Assembly (NCBI RefSeq): GCF_014207255.1
Contig: NZ_JACHCZ010000001.1
Coordinates: 360,592-424,591 of the forward strand
DNA from: Pseudomonas sp. JAI120
Lineage (GTDB): Bacteria; Pseudomonadota; Gammaproteobacteria; Pseudomonadales; Pseudomonadaceae
Length of the DNA: 64,000 bases
Reading direction: 5' to 3'
Shown here piece by piece: positions 54,081 to 62,248 of this stretch. The translations under genes and the position numbers were made by a program. The notes under the pieces are model-generated. The model did not search any database. It saw only the letters and a program-made list of their open reading frames with translations, and had not been told where the DNA came from. How positions within the stretch are numbered: the stretch's first letter is position 1; each line of letters opens with the position of its first letter.

Positions 54081-56747
54081 CTACCAGGTGATGCCAAACG
54101 CTGGACGAAGTTTTTCCAACGTATCAGGAAGCTTTTTGTGGCAGACCATACCGAGATAGGTCGCCGCACGAGTGGCGCCCACATACAGGAATCGCTCGAA
54201 CAGAGTAGGTTTGGCTTCGACGAGCTCATCCAGCCCGATGAAGAACACTGCTTCGAACTCGAGCCCCTTGATGTGCTGGACATCAAATACCCGGATATCG
54301 GATTGGTTTCCCAAGGACTGACCATCGACACAGGGGGCTGCAATCAGACTCCTGCTCTCCAGTTTTTTGGTGAGCGCTTCGGCAATGGGCTTCACGTCCG
54401 CCTCGGAATCGACCAGGACAGCAATCGTAGGCACTGGCTCATTTTTGGAGCGGATCTGATCCTCGATCTCGAAGATCCTCTCGGCGACCCAGGTGACGAC
54501 GTCTTCACCCCGTAGGTTCTCACCTAGCACCGGCAGTACACCTTCGTGAGTAGAGTGCTCCGGCAGGCTTCCTACTGCTTCGGTGTCTCCATCCATGTGC
54601 TCAAGCAGCTTGGCCGCGAAGCTGTTCAACAGGCGACTCTGCCGATAGACCGTATTGATACGTTGAGGCTTGAGGCGAGGGGAAATCCACTCAAGTTGAT
54701 CGAGCTGCTTGAGGCCAACCCCTGTGATCCGTTGATTGAAGTCTCCACAGGCAAAAAACGATTCAATAGCAGGGTCAGTCAGGCTTTCCATGCAAGCTAG
54801 CTGGAGGAGCGAGAAGTCCGTGGCTTCGTCCACTAGGACTTGCTGCAGGAACTGGCTCGAGATCCTGGCCAACTCGGTGAAGCGAGGTTCGTCGATATGC
54901 CGTTTTACGAAATCCTGGCGGATCAGTTCACGAGCTGATCGAAGCATGAGGAGAAGGATCGCGTCGAGCTCTGTCTCATCAATGTGGGAAGCGTGCTCTG
55001 GCCGCTCATAGCGGTACCTATCAAGCGTAACGCTGTCGCGACGGAACGCTCTGTAGCTTGCCGGTACATCAAGGATGTAGCGTTTCCACGCGTCTCTAAA
55101 GCGCCGCAGGGCGTTCTGGAAACACATCTCCCGCCCGAGTGTTTCAATCCATTGATCTGGAGGGACTCGATCTCCAAGCCAGTTCCGTAGTTGAGCAGAA
55201 CGGCTTGTCTTGCCTAGATTGCCATTGCGATAGCGAGTACGCGCATAGGCCTGGAGAAACTTGCGGTAAGCCGTGAATGCCTTGAGCTCTGCGGTGTGTG
55301 ATTGGGTCGGCGTACCTTCTTCAGCACTATCATCATCAAACTCGGCACCGTCATCGTCGTCTTCATCATTTTGACCGAGGCTATCAAGGAAGGCGGCCAT
55401 TTCTGCGAAGATGGCCTTGTTGTGGTTGTAGAGGAGGTTGCCCTGCCTCTTGATCAAGTCATCTGTGGTTGCACGACTGGCTTTGAGCATAGGGTCAATC
55501 CGCGCCTCAAGATTGTTCCACTCGGCATAGGCACTCAGCAGCCCTTCTGGTCGGAGTCCCTCGGCCGTGGCAAACAGCTTGTGCACCACCGCATCTACTA
55601 GGTTCGGGGCAGAATCCCGGAGCAGAATTGCTCCTTCCTTCAGGGCGGCGAGGAGACGGCTTTGGTGATGTGTTTTGAAATCGGTGAACCACTGACGCGG
55701 ATCATCGTTGATGTCCTCCGGGGCGAATTGGCGATCCTCTTTCAGAATGCATGTGCCACCGTTGCCCGTCCTGAGGATGCCAAATGTCGACCTTGCCAGC
55801 TCATGCCGGCGCTTGCTCCAGGTCTTGATATGCTCGTCAGAAGCCGGCACGTTCTCGCGATTGAAGGCCTCTTTGACGTAATGCTTTAAGAGGTCTGATG
55901 GCGTGAACATCATCCAGCTTGAGCGCTTAGACTGTGGGCCCAGCAAGAGGCGTTCTTCCTGGCTAAGCGCTTCCCAGTCCAGCTTCTGCCCAAGACGTTT
56001 GATCAAGGTGGTTGTCTTGCCTGTCCCCGGTGGGCCGAGGATGATGAGCTGGTGGTCTACGGAGAGGCGGAAGATTTCGTCCTGGAATTTGTCGAGAATC
56101 GCCTGGTCTCGAAGGGCCATAGCGTTTCGGATCTGGTGACGTACACCTTCCCTGATCTTCTCGGTTTCAGAGCTGCCGGCGAGCATGGCGAAAAAAGAAT
56201 CGCTTTCGTCGCCCGGCTGAATAACCTTGCGAAGAGAGGGGATCGTCTGAGGTGCTGAGCGTTCTTGCCGCCAAATGCTATCGATTGAGTCCCAGAGCGC
56301 AGCGCTTTTCTGGGGCTTCAACTCGAGTTTATCCAAGACGCGGTAGCTGACTTTTTTTCCCGCTATCTCTAGATCAACGTCATCACCTGCGCCGTGGGCA
56401 GCCAAACGTCCGAAAGGAGAGCGGTAACCTGCTAGCTTGCCGTGATTGAGGACGAATCCCCCAGTCGTGCGGCAGATATAGTACGTCTCAACCTGGCCTT
56501 TCTCGTTCTCCACCACTATCCGCGACACAGCTGGCTCTCGAACGAGGCTTATCAGTGACTTGGTCACGTCATCCGAGATGGAAGCAATCTGCTCGACGGC
56601 CGCCGCGCCAGTGAAGGTATTGACGACGGCCAAAGCTTCCGAGGCTTCGCGACTTCCGGTAGCGAGCTGCTTGGAAGCAATTTGTTCAATTTGCTGGAAC
56701 GAATCTAACGCGTCGTTGGCAATTTTCTCGGCATCGCTGGAACTCAT
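54081..56747 (-). CDS. UvrD-like SF1 helicase with N-terminal GreA/GreB C-domain-like module
   Basis: An 888-residue superfamily 1 helicase. Walker A is GPPGTGKTT (238-246). Motif II is LVDEATDFSLLQ (about 637; DEAT in place of DEAQ), motif III FACGDFNQRI, motif IV NTVYRQSRLL, motif V VFDVQHIKGLEFEAV and motif VI LYVGATRAATYL. An acidic linker (NDEDDDDGAEFDDDSAEEG) lies in the middle. Ahead of the helicase, residues 72-145 resemble the C-terminal domain of transcript cleavage factors GreA/GreB (RSPFGRLAAHGAGDDVDLEI matching their SPxxRxLxGKxxGD pattern). That would suit contact with RNA polymerase. The gene precedes DUF4365 by 61 bases. Neither gene is a known housekeeping locus in Pseudomonas. 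Confidence 0.8.
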   Translation of the reverse strand: MSSSDAEKIANDALDSFQQIEQIASKQLATGSREASEALAVVNTFTGAAAVEQIASISDDVTKSLISLVREPAVSRIVVENEKGQVETYYICRTTGGFVLNHGKLAGYRSPFGRLAAHGAGDDVDLEIAGKKVSYRVLDKLELKPQKSAALWDSIDSIWRQERSAPQTIPSLRKVIQPGDESDSFFAMLAGSSETEKIREGVRHQIRNAMALRDQAILDKFQDEIFRLSVDHQLIILGPPGTGKTTTLIKRLGQKLDWEALSQEERLLLGPQSKRSSWMMFTPSDLLKHYVKEAFNRENVPASDEHIKTWSKRRHELARSTFGILRTGNGGTCILKEDRQFAPEDINDDPRQWFTDFKTHHQSRLLAALKEGAILLRDSAPNLVDAVVHKLFATAEGLRPEGLLSAYAEWNNLEARIDPMLKASRATTDDLIKRQGNLLYNHNKAIFAEMAAFLDSLGQNDEDDDDGAEFDDDSAEEGTPTQSHTAELKAFTAYRKFLQAYARTRYRNGNLGKTSRSAQLRNWLGDRVPPDQWIETLGREMCFQNALRRFRDAWKRYILDVPASYRAFRRDSVTLDRYRYERPEHASHIDETELDAILLLMLRSARELIRQDFVKRHIDEPRFTELARISSQFLQQVLVDEATDFSLLQLACMESLTDPAIESFFACGDFNQRITGVGLKQLDQLEWISPRLKPQRINTVYRQSRLLNSFAAKLLEHMDGDTEAVGSLPEHSTHEGVLPVLGENLRGEDVVTWVAERIFEIEDQIRSKNEPVPTIAVLVDSEADVKPIAEALTKKLESRSLIAAPCVDGQSLGNQSDIRVFDVQHIKGLEFEAVFFIGLDELVEAKPTLFERFLYVGATRAATYLGMVCHKKLPDTLEKLRPAFGITW

Positions 56748-57199
56748 TGAAGCTCTCCCTGTTTCGAACGGTCGTGGCCTGAGCGTAAGGCGGCGAGTGA
56801 GCAGCTTCCTTGGCTCAAAATGACAATGTCTGTCGGCTGATCTAAATCCTAAATCTTGGCAGCGGGAGTTGCTAGCGAATTGCCATGAGTGAGTTCGATT
56901 TAACGTGAGCCGGCATCAAAACCATACTCGCGGTCGGTCGACGACATGGACTGCCCCCGGCATCGTAGACATCTCCAGCCTATGCTTTGGACTGCCCCCG
57001 ACACCGTAGACATCTCCAGCCTATGCTTTGAGCATAGGAGGAAGTTTATGAGCACCCAACGATGTATCGACGTAGCGTGGCTGGTCATTAGTGCGAGTTC
57101 GAATTGCAACGTAAGCGGGTCCTCTGAACACGTAAGCTGGCAAAGAGGAGGGTGGTGTTGCCTGTTTTTGATCGGCTGATTTGGCCACGGCGAACCTCC
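56748..57199. other. 452-base region without a gene, insertion-sequence debris
   Basis: This region lies between the helicase and integrase genes and contains no intact gene. It holds the helicase promoter on its left and the tandem IS-like repeat at 56948-57029. From 57048 an ATG with an AGGAGG ribosome-binding sequence begins MSTQRC and continues without similarity, which looks like the start of a transposase gene cut off shortly after its start. Confidence 0.55.
56948..57029. repeat. Tandem 41-base repeat, remnant of an insertion-sequence left end
   Basis: Two adjacent copies (56948-56988 and 56989-57029) starting GGACTGCCCCCG differ at only two positions. After the second copy a stem CCTATGC/GCATAGG (57020-57038) overlaps AGGAGG and leads to an ATG at 57048. 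GGACTGCCCCC followed by a short leader and a transposase start is typical of IS3-family left ends, so the duplication probably records a nested insertion. The IS family is inferred. Confidence 0.6.
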
Positions 57200-58453
57200 T
57201 TAACTGTCAAGTCGGCTCCAGGCTGCCGAGGTGCGCTGGGCATTGTGGAGGTTGGCCGACTCCGCTAGATAACGACCTGCGTAACGGCGTGGCATCGTCG
57301 AGGTCTCAGACCAACCGCAGACTCGCCGCAGTTCGTCCGTGGCCCGTTCGAGGTCATGCCCACGCTTTTCGACCAGGTAAGCTAAAAAGTGGTCTGCAAA
57401 GGTGTGGCGAAAGTCATGCGCAGAAAGTGTAGGCAACAATCCTGGATGAGCCAGTTCAATGGTCAGAAACAGCCGGTCAAGAACGTTAGACAACGCGCGG
57501 ATCGACAGCGGGCGGCCACGATCCGAGATGAACAGATAGCGATACAGCAATTTCATCGGTTTACCGTCACGCTGAGGACGCCGGTCGCTCTGGATATAGC
57601 GCTCGTAGACCTCATATAACTGTGCGGAGATGCCTACGGTCCGCCCATGTGTTTTGAGCGCAGGCTCTTCAACGCGCGGGTCGCGGGGATCATGTTCGCG
57701 ATCATTGATGCTGACATAGGCGTGCTGAGAACCTTTATTGATATCCGTGGTGTAGAGCTTCAGAAGCTCTCCGCGACGGATGCCGGTCTCCAAGAGCAAT
57801 TCAATCATTAGCCAGTTACGCAGTTGCAAACGCTCCGGGAAAGGATTCTCCGCAGCGCCCGGACGAATCAGTGTGCGAACAATCTGTAGTTGCGTATCTG
57901 TCAGGCTGCGGTAACGAGTGCGGTCGGGACGAGCATTGATGATATGGCTCTCAAAGCGCCGTTCAATGACGTCGGCAACATCGGCAAATACCACGTTGAT
58001 GTCAGCCTGTGTGGCTGAATTCTGACGGGCGCGTGGGATGTAACGGGTGACGCACCAAGACAGGTATTTCTTCAGCAGGCGCAGGTACTGATCACGTGTT
58101 CGTGAACTGATCTGCTGAAAAAGTACAGTGCCAGCTTTGCCGATTCGGGCGATCAGATTATCGGCATGACGGCCACTTTGGAGCCAAATAGCGTAACCGT
58201 CCAGCAAAGCCAGAATCGCATCAAAGTGGCAGGCCAAAATGGCCTCATCGATATCCATATCTCGGCTTTTGGCATAAGCGTAGAAAGCCTGGATCGCGCG
58301 CAGGTGCGCCGCAGCCGTGTTGTAAGCGCGGTGCCTGAGTTTGAGTTGGACGTAGATGAATGGAATGAGTATGGGCAACGGCGTCGCATCACCAGCTTGT
58401 ACAAGCAGCGGTAGTCGTTGACCTGAAGAGAACCTGCACTGAATCAGTTTCAT
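57200..58453 (-). CDS. Tyrosine recombinase (phage-type integrase) of the accessory island
   Basis: A 417-residue site-specific recombinase. The catalytic pattern is visible: first Arg in LLETGIRRGELLKLY (about residue 226), HDFRHTF (H-x-x-R) near 350, and the nucleophile tyrosine in PRRYAGRYL near 393. An N-terminal SAM-like DNA-binding region precedes the catalytic domain. The start is the ATG at 58453. It sits at the right edge of the accessory region, the usual place for the enzyme that integrated it. No tRNA gene or direct repeat was seen beside it. It could alternatively belong to a separate integrative element. Confidence 0.88.
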   Translation of the reverse strand: MKLIQCRFSSGQRLPLLVQAGDATPLPILIPFIYVQLKLRHRAYNTAAAHLRAIQAFYAYAKSRDMDIDEAILACHFDAILALLDGYAIWLQSGRHADNLIARIGKAGTVLFQQISSRTRDQYLRLLKKYLSWCVTRYIPRARQNSATQADINVVFADVADVIERRFESHIINARPDRTRYRSLTDTQLQIVRTLIRPGAAENPFPERLQLRNWLMIELLLETGIRRGELLKLYTTDINKGSQHAYVSINDREHDPRDPRVEEPALKTHGRTVGISAQLYEVYERYIQSDRRPQRDGKPMKLLYRYLFISDRGRPLSIRALSNVLDRLFLTIELAHPGLLPTLSAHDFRHTFADHFLAYLVEKRGHDLERATDELRRVCGWSETSTMPRRYAGRYLAESANLHNAQRTSAAWSRLDS

Positions 58454-58764
58454 CGACAGCCACCTCATTCAAGGAATCGTCATGAACACTATGGACATGG
58501 CCCGTTGAGAAAGTAGACGTCAAACACGAATTCGTCGAATCAGTGACTTACGTGGCTTATGAACATATCTGACATAGCACCTCGTTTAACATAATATACA
58601 TTATGCGAACCAACAGAATGTCCTCGTTGGGCTCTGACACCCCTGTTTCTCGCCTGATGGAAAAACACGATGACGACACTCGCTGTGGCGCTGCCTGCCC
58701 GTTAAACCTGGTAGATCCTTTGCGCAGAAGAAAAAGCCTGGCTAACCCAAGCTCATCCTCATAC
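58454..58764. other. 311-base region beside the integrase, possible att/promoter site
   Basis: No gene is visible. The integrase promoter must be here. An inverted repeat CATAAT (58590-58595), ATAC, ATTATG (58600-58605) sits in AT-rich sequence and could be an operator or recombinase site. The right island junction is expected within this region. Confidence 0.4.
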
Positions 58765-59169
58765 TCATGCGAACAGTTCAAGCGCAGCATCATCCCAATC
58801 GTGGCCATGTTCAGACCAACCATTGCCAGTGTGCGGTGGGAACCCGGTACGGCAATAGCCTTGTTTCGCCGTGAAATCGAATATGGCATGCGGATAATCG
58901 TTGATTAGCAACACGGCCTTGGTGTGATCAACGGACCAACCGATCTTCAAACTGGAGGGTTTATGTTTGTCTGAAACGTCCGCAACGTTGTAGATATGCA
59001 GCGCGTCTTGAATCGGGTTGCTTTCAGCCGCTGTATCCAGAGCGTAGAAATAGCCGGTGTCTTCGTCGTCTTCGAATACGACAACGCAAGTTCCTTCTTC
59101 CGCAGGTGCTTCTGTGAATGAGTTTTGACCCACGTGCAGTTCTGATTCGGCAGCGAGGTATATTGGCAT
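58765..59169 (-). CDS. DUF2251-type protein, function unknown
   Basis: A 134-residue cytoplasmic protein resembling the DUF2251 family. Recognisable parts are TCVVVFEDDEDTGYFYALD, NPIQDALHIYNVADV and LKIGWSVDHTKAVLLINDYP, followed by AIFDFTAKQGYCRTGFPP. No catalytic motif or export signal is seen. It is monocistronic between the integrase region and a signalling operon, and its 3' side faces the accessory island. It may be the first core gene to the right of the island. Confidence 0.7.
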   Translation of the reverse strand: MPIYLAAESELHVGQNSFTEAPAEEGTCVVVFEDDEDTGYFYALDTAAESNPIQDALHIYNVADVSDKHKPSSLKIGWSVDHTKAVLLINDYPHAIFDFTAKQGYCRTGFPPHTGNGWSEHGHDWDDAALELFA

Positions 59170-59263
59170 CGGGTATTCCTTTACGAGTTGAATGTTTCAG
59201 CCATTAAGAATACCAACAGTCCACGGTTGGGTGACAACGATTAAACTGCCCTATGCCGCCCAC

Positions 59264-59313
59264 AAAAAAAACAAAAAGAATAACTCAACTAAATAGTCAT
59301 TTAGTTGAGTTAT
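59264..59313 (-). terminator. Intrinsic terminator of the CheY-CheC-kinase-REC operon
   Basis: A perfect 15-base stem (59280-59294 with 59299-59313, ATAACTCAACTAAAT and complement) with a 4-base loop. On the minus strand it is followed by TCTTTTTGTTTTTTTT (59264-59279). The stem begins inside the last codons of the response-regulator gene, whose stop codon lies in the loop region. Confidence 0.92.
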
Positions 59314-59746
59314 AGGGTTGGGCCGTATTCGGAGGGTTACGCTCACCGGACGCTCTCTTCATTTCCAGAGCCTGATCGAGAGTGAGCTTGAGCTCTTCAT
59401 CATTCCAGGGCTTGCTGATGTAACGGAACACGTACCCATCGTTGAGCGCCTGCGTGATCATGCTCATATCGGCATAACCGGTCAGCAGGATATTTACGCA
59501 TTGCGGATCGCGCCTATGCACCTCGCGCAGCAAGGTCGGTCCGTCCATGAACGGCATGCGCGCGTCGCAGACGATCAGGTCGACAGGATGTTGTTCGAAA
59601 AGACTCAGCGCCTGGGCCCCGCTCGTGGCCAGAAGCAAGTCGTAAGGCTTTGCGCGCAGCAGGCGTCGGAGGCTGTTGAGGATACTTTCTTCATCATCCA
59701 CCAGCATGACGGTATGCCGTTTTACGCTGGAAGACAGCCTATCCAT
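59297..59746 (-). CDS. Response regulator, REC domain with short tail
   Basis: A 149-residue receiver-domain protein. It starts VMLVDDEESILNSLRRLLRA, with the acidic pair DDE, the phosphoacceptor Asp in LIVCDARMPFMDG and a conserved Lys in ISKPWNDEELKLTL. The last pattern (NDGYVFRYISKPW) is typical of RpfG/HD-GYP-type and HupR-type receivers. There is no output domain, so it acts by protein contact. It is the last gene of the operon and its final codons form part of the terminator stem. Confidence 0.9.
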   Translation of the reverse strand: MDRLSSSVKRHTVMLVDDEESILNSLRRLLRAKPYDLLLATSGAQALSLFEQHPVDLIVCDARMPFMDGPTLLREVHRRDPQCVNILLTGYADMSMITQALNDGYVFRYISKPWNDEELKLTLDQALEMKRASGERNPPNTAQPYNSTK

Positions 59747-59748
59747 GA

Positions 59749-61077
59749 TCAGCGTCCTTCAACGGCGCAAGTAGAGACAGCCTGTATCACCGGCTGGCGT
59801 AATGGTAACCAAGCGCGGAAGCGACTCCCCCTGCCCGGCTCACTTTCGACGGTGAGCCGTCCATGGTGCTTGACCATGATGCTGTACGACAACGACAGGC
59901 CAAGGCCCGACCCCATGCCCACCGGCTTGGTTGTGAAGAACGGTTCGAATATCCGGTTCTGGATTTCAAGGGGAATGCCATGACCGTTGTCGGCGATCTC
60001 GACGAACACGCCGCCGTCTTCCCTCCCGCTGCTAATGGTGATTTCGCCGTCGGCACCCACGGCATGGCTTGCATTGATGAGCAAGTTCAGGAAAACCTGA
60101 TTGATCTGTGAGCCCATGCATTCGATGGGCTCGATATCGCCGTAGCACTTGATCACCTGAGCCTTGAACTTGATCTCGTTCCAGATAACGTTGAGGGTGC
60201 TGTCCAGCCCCTTGTGCAGATCGGCCAACTGCCATTCATAACTGTCGACATGGGAGAACTCGCGCAGGTCCTTGACTATGCGAGTGACCCGGTCAAGCCC
60301 GTCGGCCGACTCGGCCAGCAGGTCGTCGATGTCCTGGCGCATGAAGGTGTAATCCATCTTGTCCCGCATCACCGCAAGCTCGGGATGAGCACTGGCATGC
60401 GTGTCATCGGTCGCCTGTTCATGGGCCTCGAGCAGCGCGAAGATGTCCACGAGGTAACGGCGCAGGCTGTTGACGTTGGAACAAACGAAACCGATCGGGT
60501 TATTGATCTCGTGGGCCACGCCGGCAGCCAGTTGCCCTATCGCGGCCATTTTCTCGGACTGCAGCAACTGCGCCTGTGCCTCTTCGAGCCGCGCGATAAG
60601 CAGCGCCTGGGCGCCCTTTTCTTCTTCCAGCAACTGGTTGAGGTGCGTCAGCTCGATTTGACGCGCAGCGGTATCGGTCGTGTCACTGATGGCCAGGCCC
60701 ACGCCAAGATTGCTGCCATCGGCATCTTGCACGGGGAAGAAGGTGCAGTTCTGATACATGTGCCGGACCATGCCACTGATGGGTCGGGTGCTTTCGAAAT
60801 TGAACAGGTGCGGACGTTGCTGCCACGAAGTGAAAGCAAAGTTTTGCAGAGTCATGACGCTGTTGATCTTCTGCCGGGTCCAGACTTCCGGCAGTTCCGG
60901 AAAAGCTTCGAACAGCGTACGGCCGATCAGTTCTTCAGCGCTGCGGCCGCTGTTGATGGACATAAAGTGGTTGGAGAACAGCACCTTGCAGTCCTGGTCG
61001 ACCAGCAGCACGCCCATGTTGATGGCCTTGAGCATCGACTCAAGGGTTTCCCGGGAGATTGCCTTATTGTCGGTCAT
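59749..61077 (-). CDS. PAS-domain sensor histidine kinase (cytoplasmic)
   Basis: A 442-residue kinase without membrane segments. A PAS domain covers about residues 10-130 (INMGVLLVDQDCKVLFSNHF), then a coiled coil (LTHLNQLLEEEKGAQALLIA). The H-box is GQLAAGVAHEINNPIGFVCS. ATPase boxes follow: NQVFLNLLINASHAV (N), EIADNGHGIPLEI (G1), IFEPFFTTKPVG (F) and GSGLGLSLSYSI (G2). The ATG at 61077 has a GAAGGGGG ribosome-binding sequence; a TTG at 61092 overlapping the CheC stop is an alternative. It probably phosphorylates one or both receiver proteins of the operon. Confidence 0.9.
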   Translation of the reverse strand: MTDNKAISRETLESMLKAINMGVLLVDQDCKVLFSNHFMSINSGRSAEELIGRTLFEAFPELPEVWTRQKINSVMTLQNFAFTSWQQRPHLFNFESTRPISGMVRHMYQNCTFFPVQDADGSNLGVGLAISDTTDTAARQIELTHLNQLLEEEKGAQALLIARLEEAQAQLLQSEKMAAIGQLAAGVAHEINNPIGFVCSNVNSLRRYLVDIFALLEAHEQATDDTHASAHPELAVMRDKMDYTFMRQDIDDLLAESADGLDRVTRIVKDLREFSHVDSYEWQLADLHKGLDSTLNVIWNEIKFKAQVIKCYGDIEPIECMGSQINQVFLNLLINASHAVGADGEITISSGREDGGVFVEIADNGHGIPLEIQNRIFEPFFTTKPVGMGSGLGLSLSYSIMVKHHGRLTVESEPGRGSRFRAWLPLRQPVIQAVSTCAVEGR

Positions 61078-61088
61078 GGGAGCCCCCT

Positions 61089-61700
61089 TCAAAGCTCGTC
61101 CAGCAAACGATCAATGGCCCGAACGACAACGCCTGCTGTACGTTCAGTGATGCAGATCAGCAGGTCGCAGGAGAATTGATGAGCCTGAACCTCGAAACGG
61201 ATTTCCAACACCATCGCAAGGTGTTCATTCAGGTTCAATTCATCCAGTGCGTTCGCTTCCTGCTCCCTGTGGACGAGAATGGAGGGTGCGTCATAGCTCA
61301 CTTGAGTCGCCACCTGTCTTGCCAGCCCACTGATGCAGGCGCCGGTCAGGATATTGGTGACATCAAGCATCAACTCGTCCTGCTGGGCCAGGCCGCCGCC
61401 CTTGTAGCCCAGCAGCTCGGCCAGTTCATCTGCCCCCATGGCGCCAAAACACACGAACACTTCTCCGCGTAACTCCCCCAGGAAAGACTGACGGGTGACA
61501 ATCATGAAGCTTCGGCGCAGATGCTCCGGGATCGCCAGGTTATTCTGTTCCCGAATCAGCGGGTGAATAAAAGGAACCGAAAGCGTCACCATGGTATTGG
61601 TCAGCAGGGCCAGTCGCTCGGCCGCCTGTCCCATGGCGATGTTCATCAGTTCCTGCAGGGCGTCACGTTGGTCTTCGGTGAGCTCGGCCAAGGTTTCCAT
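61089..61700 (-). CDS. CheC-like phosphatase family protein
   Basis: A 203-residue CheC/CheX/FliY-family protein. It has two CheC-type helices: LQELMNIAMGQAAERLALLT near residues 15-34 and LMLDVTNILTGACISGLARQ near 109-128. The E-x-x-N pattern of the first matches the CheY-P phosphatase active site. CheC proteins remove phosphate from receivers. The ATG shares one base with the CheY-like stop (TGATG), so the two are translationally coupled. CheC is sparse in gammaproteobacterial chemotaxis loci, so this operon probably forms a separate phosphorelay. Confidence 0.85.
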   Translation of the reverse strand: METLAELTEDQRDALQELMNIAMGQAAERLALLTNTMVTLSVPFIHPLIREQNNLAIPEHLRRSFMIVTRQSFLGELRGEVFVCFGAMGADELAELLGYKGGGLAQQDELMLDVTNILTGACISGLARQVATQVSYDAPSILVHREQEANALDELNLNEHLAMVLEIRFEVQAHQFSCDLLICITERTAGVVVRAIDRLLDEL

Positions 61701-62059
61701 CAAAGCACTCCTATGACGTGCAAAGCATTGAGTACGGCTTCTGCCGTAACTGGCTTGGCGACGAATGCAGCAGCGCCCAGGTCGAATACGCGCTGCCTGG
61801 CGAGGGGCTGGATGTCCGCGCTGATCACCACGACGACCACATTGGCGTCTTCGCGCTTGAGCGCCTCCAGCGTCTGGAAACCGTCCATGACGGGCATGGT
61901 GAGGTCGAGAAAAAGCAGATCGACGTGCCCGGCGTGGTAGGCCTCCATCACCTCGGCACCATTACAGGCTTGGCGAACATCTTCGGTCAGTGATTCAGGC
62001 AGGGAACGCAAGACCATCTTGCGGGACATGGATGAGTCATCGGCGATTAGAACTTTCAT
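61700..62059 (-). CDS. CheY-like single-domain response regulator
   Basis: A 119-residue receiver protein (MKVLIADDSSMSRKMVLRSL) with the phosphoacceptor Asp in VDLLFLDLTMPVMDGFQTLE, the conserved Thr/Ser position in VVVVISADIQ, and Lys in AFVAKPVTAEAVLNAL. There is no output domain. It is first in the operon with a CheC-like phosphatase, a PAS kinase and a second receiver. The ATG at 62059 gives the standard CheY N-terminus; an upstream in-frame extension to 62140 is rejected. Confidence 0.9.
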   Translation of the reverse strand: MKVLIADDSSMSRKMVLRSLPESLTEDVRQACNGAEVMEAYHAGHVDLLFLDLTMPVMDGFQTLEALKREDANVVVVVISADIQPLARQRVFDLGAAAFVAKPVTAEAVLNALHVIGVL

Positions 62060-62205
62060 GGTGCACTCCACAGGTATGAAGTGTCCTGCGGCCTCGGCCG
62101 AGGCCGGAGAAATCAAGACTTCATTAAATCTTCCAATCACTCTAGCGTGACATATAGCAAAGAGCCATGAGGAAATCCCGATATTGCTCTAATGATTTAC
62201 GAAGG

Positions 62206-62225
62206 CTGTCGGGATTTCCCGACAG
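62206..62225 (-). terminator. Hairpin downstream of deoC
   Basis: CTGTCGGG (62206-62213), loop ATTT, CCCGACAG (62218-62225), between deoC and the CheY-like gene. A second pairing is possible between 62171-62181 and 62209-62219. It has no T-run, so it is only a probable terminator. Confidence 0.45.
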
Positions 62226-62248
62226 GTCACCAAGCGTCGGCCCGAAGC

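Noticed and set aside
56948..57029. CRISPR-like repeats
   Set aside because: Only two directly adjacent copies with no spacers, and no cas genes in the window.
58454..58764. tRNA attachment site for the integrase
   Set aside because: No tRNA-like fold or matching direct repeat at the other side of the island was found by eye.
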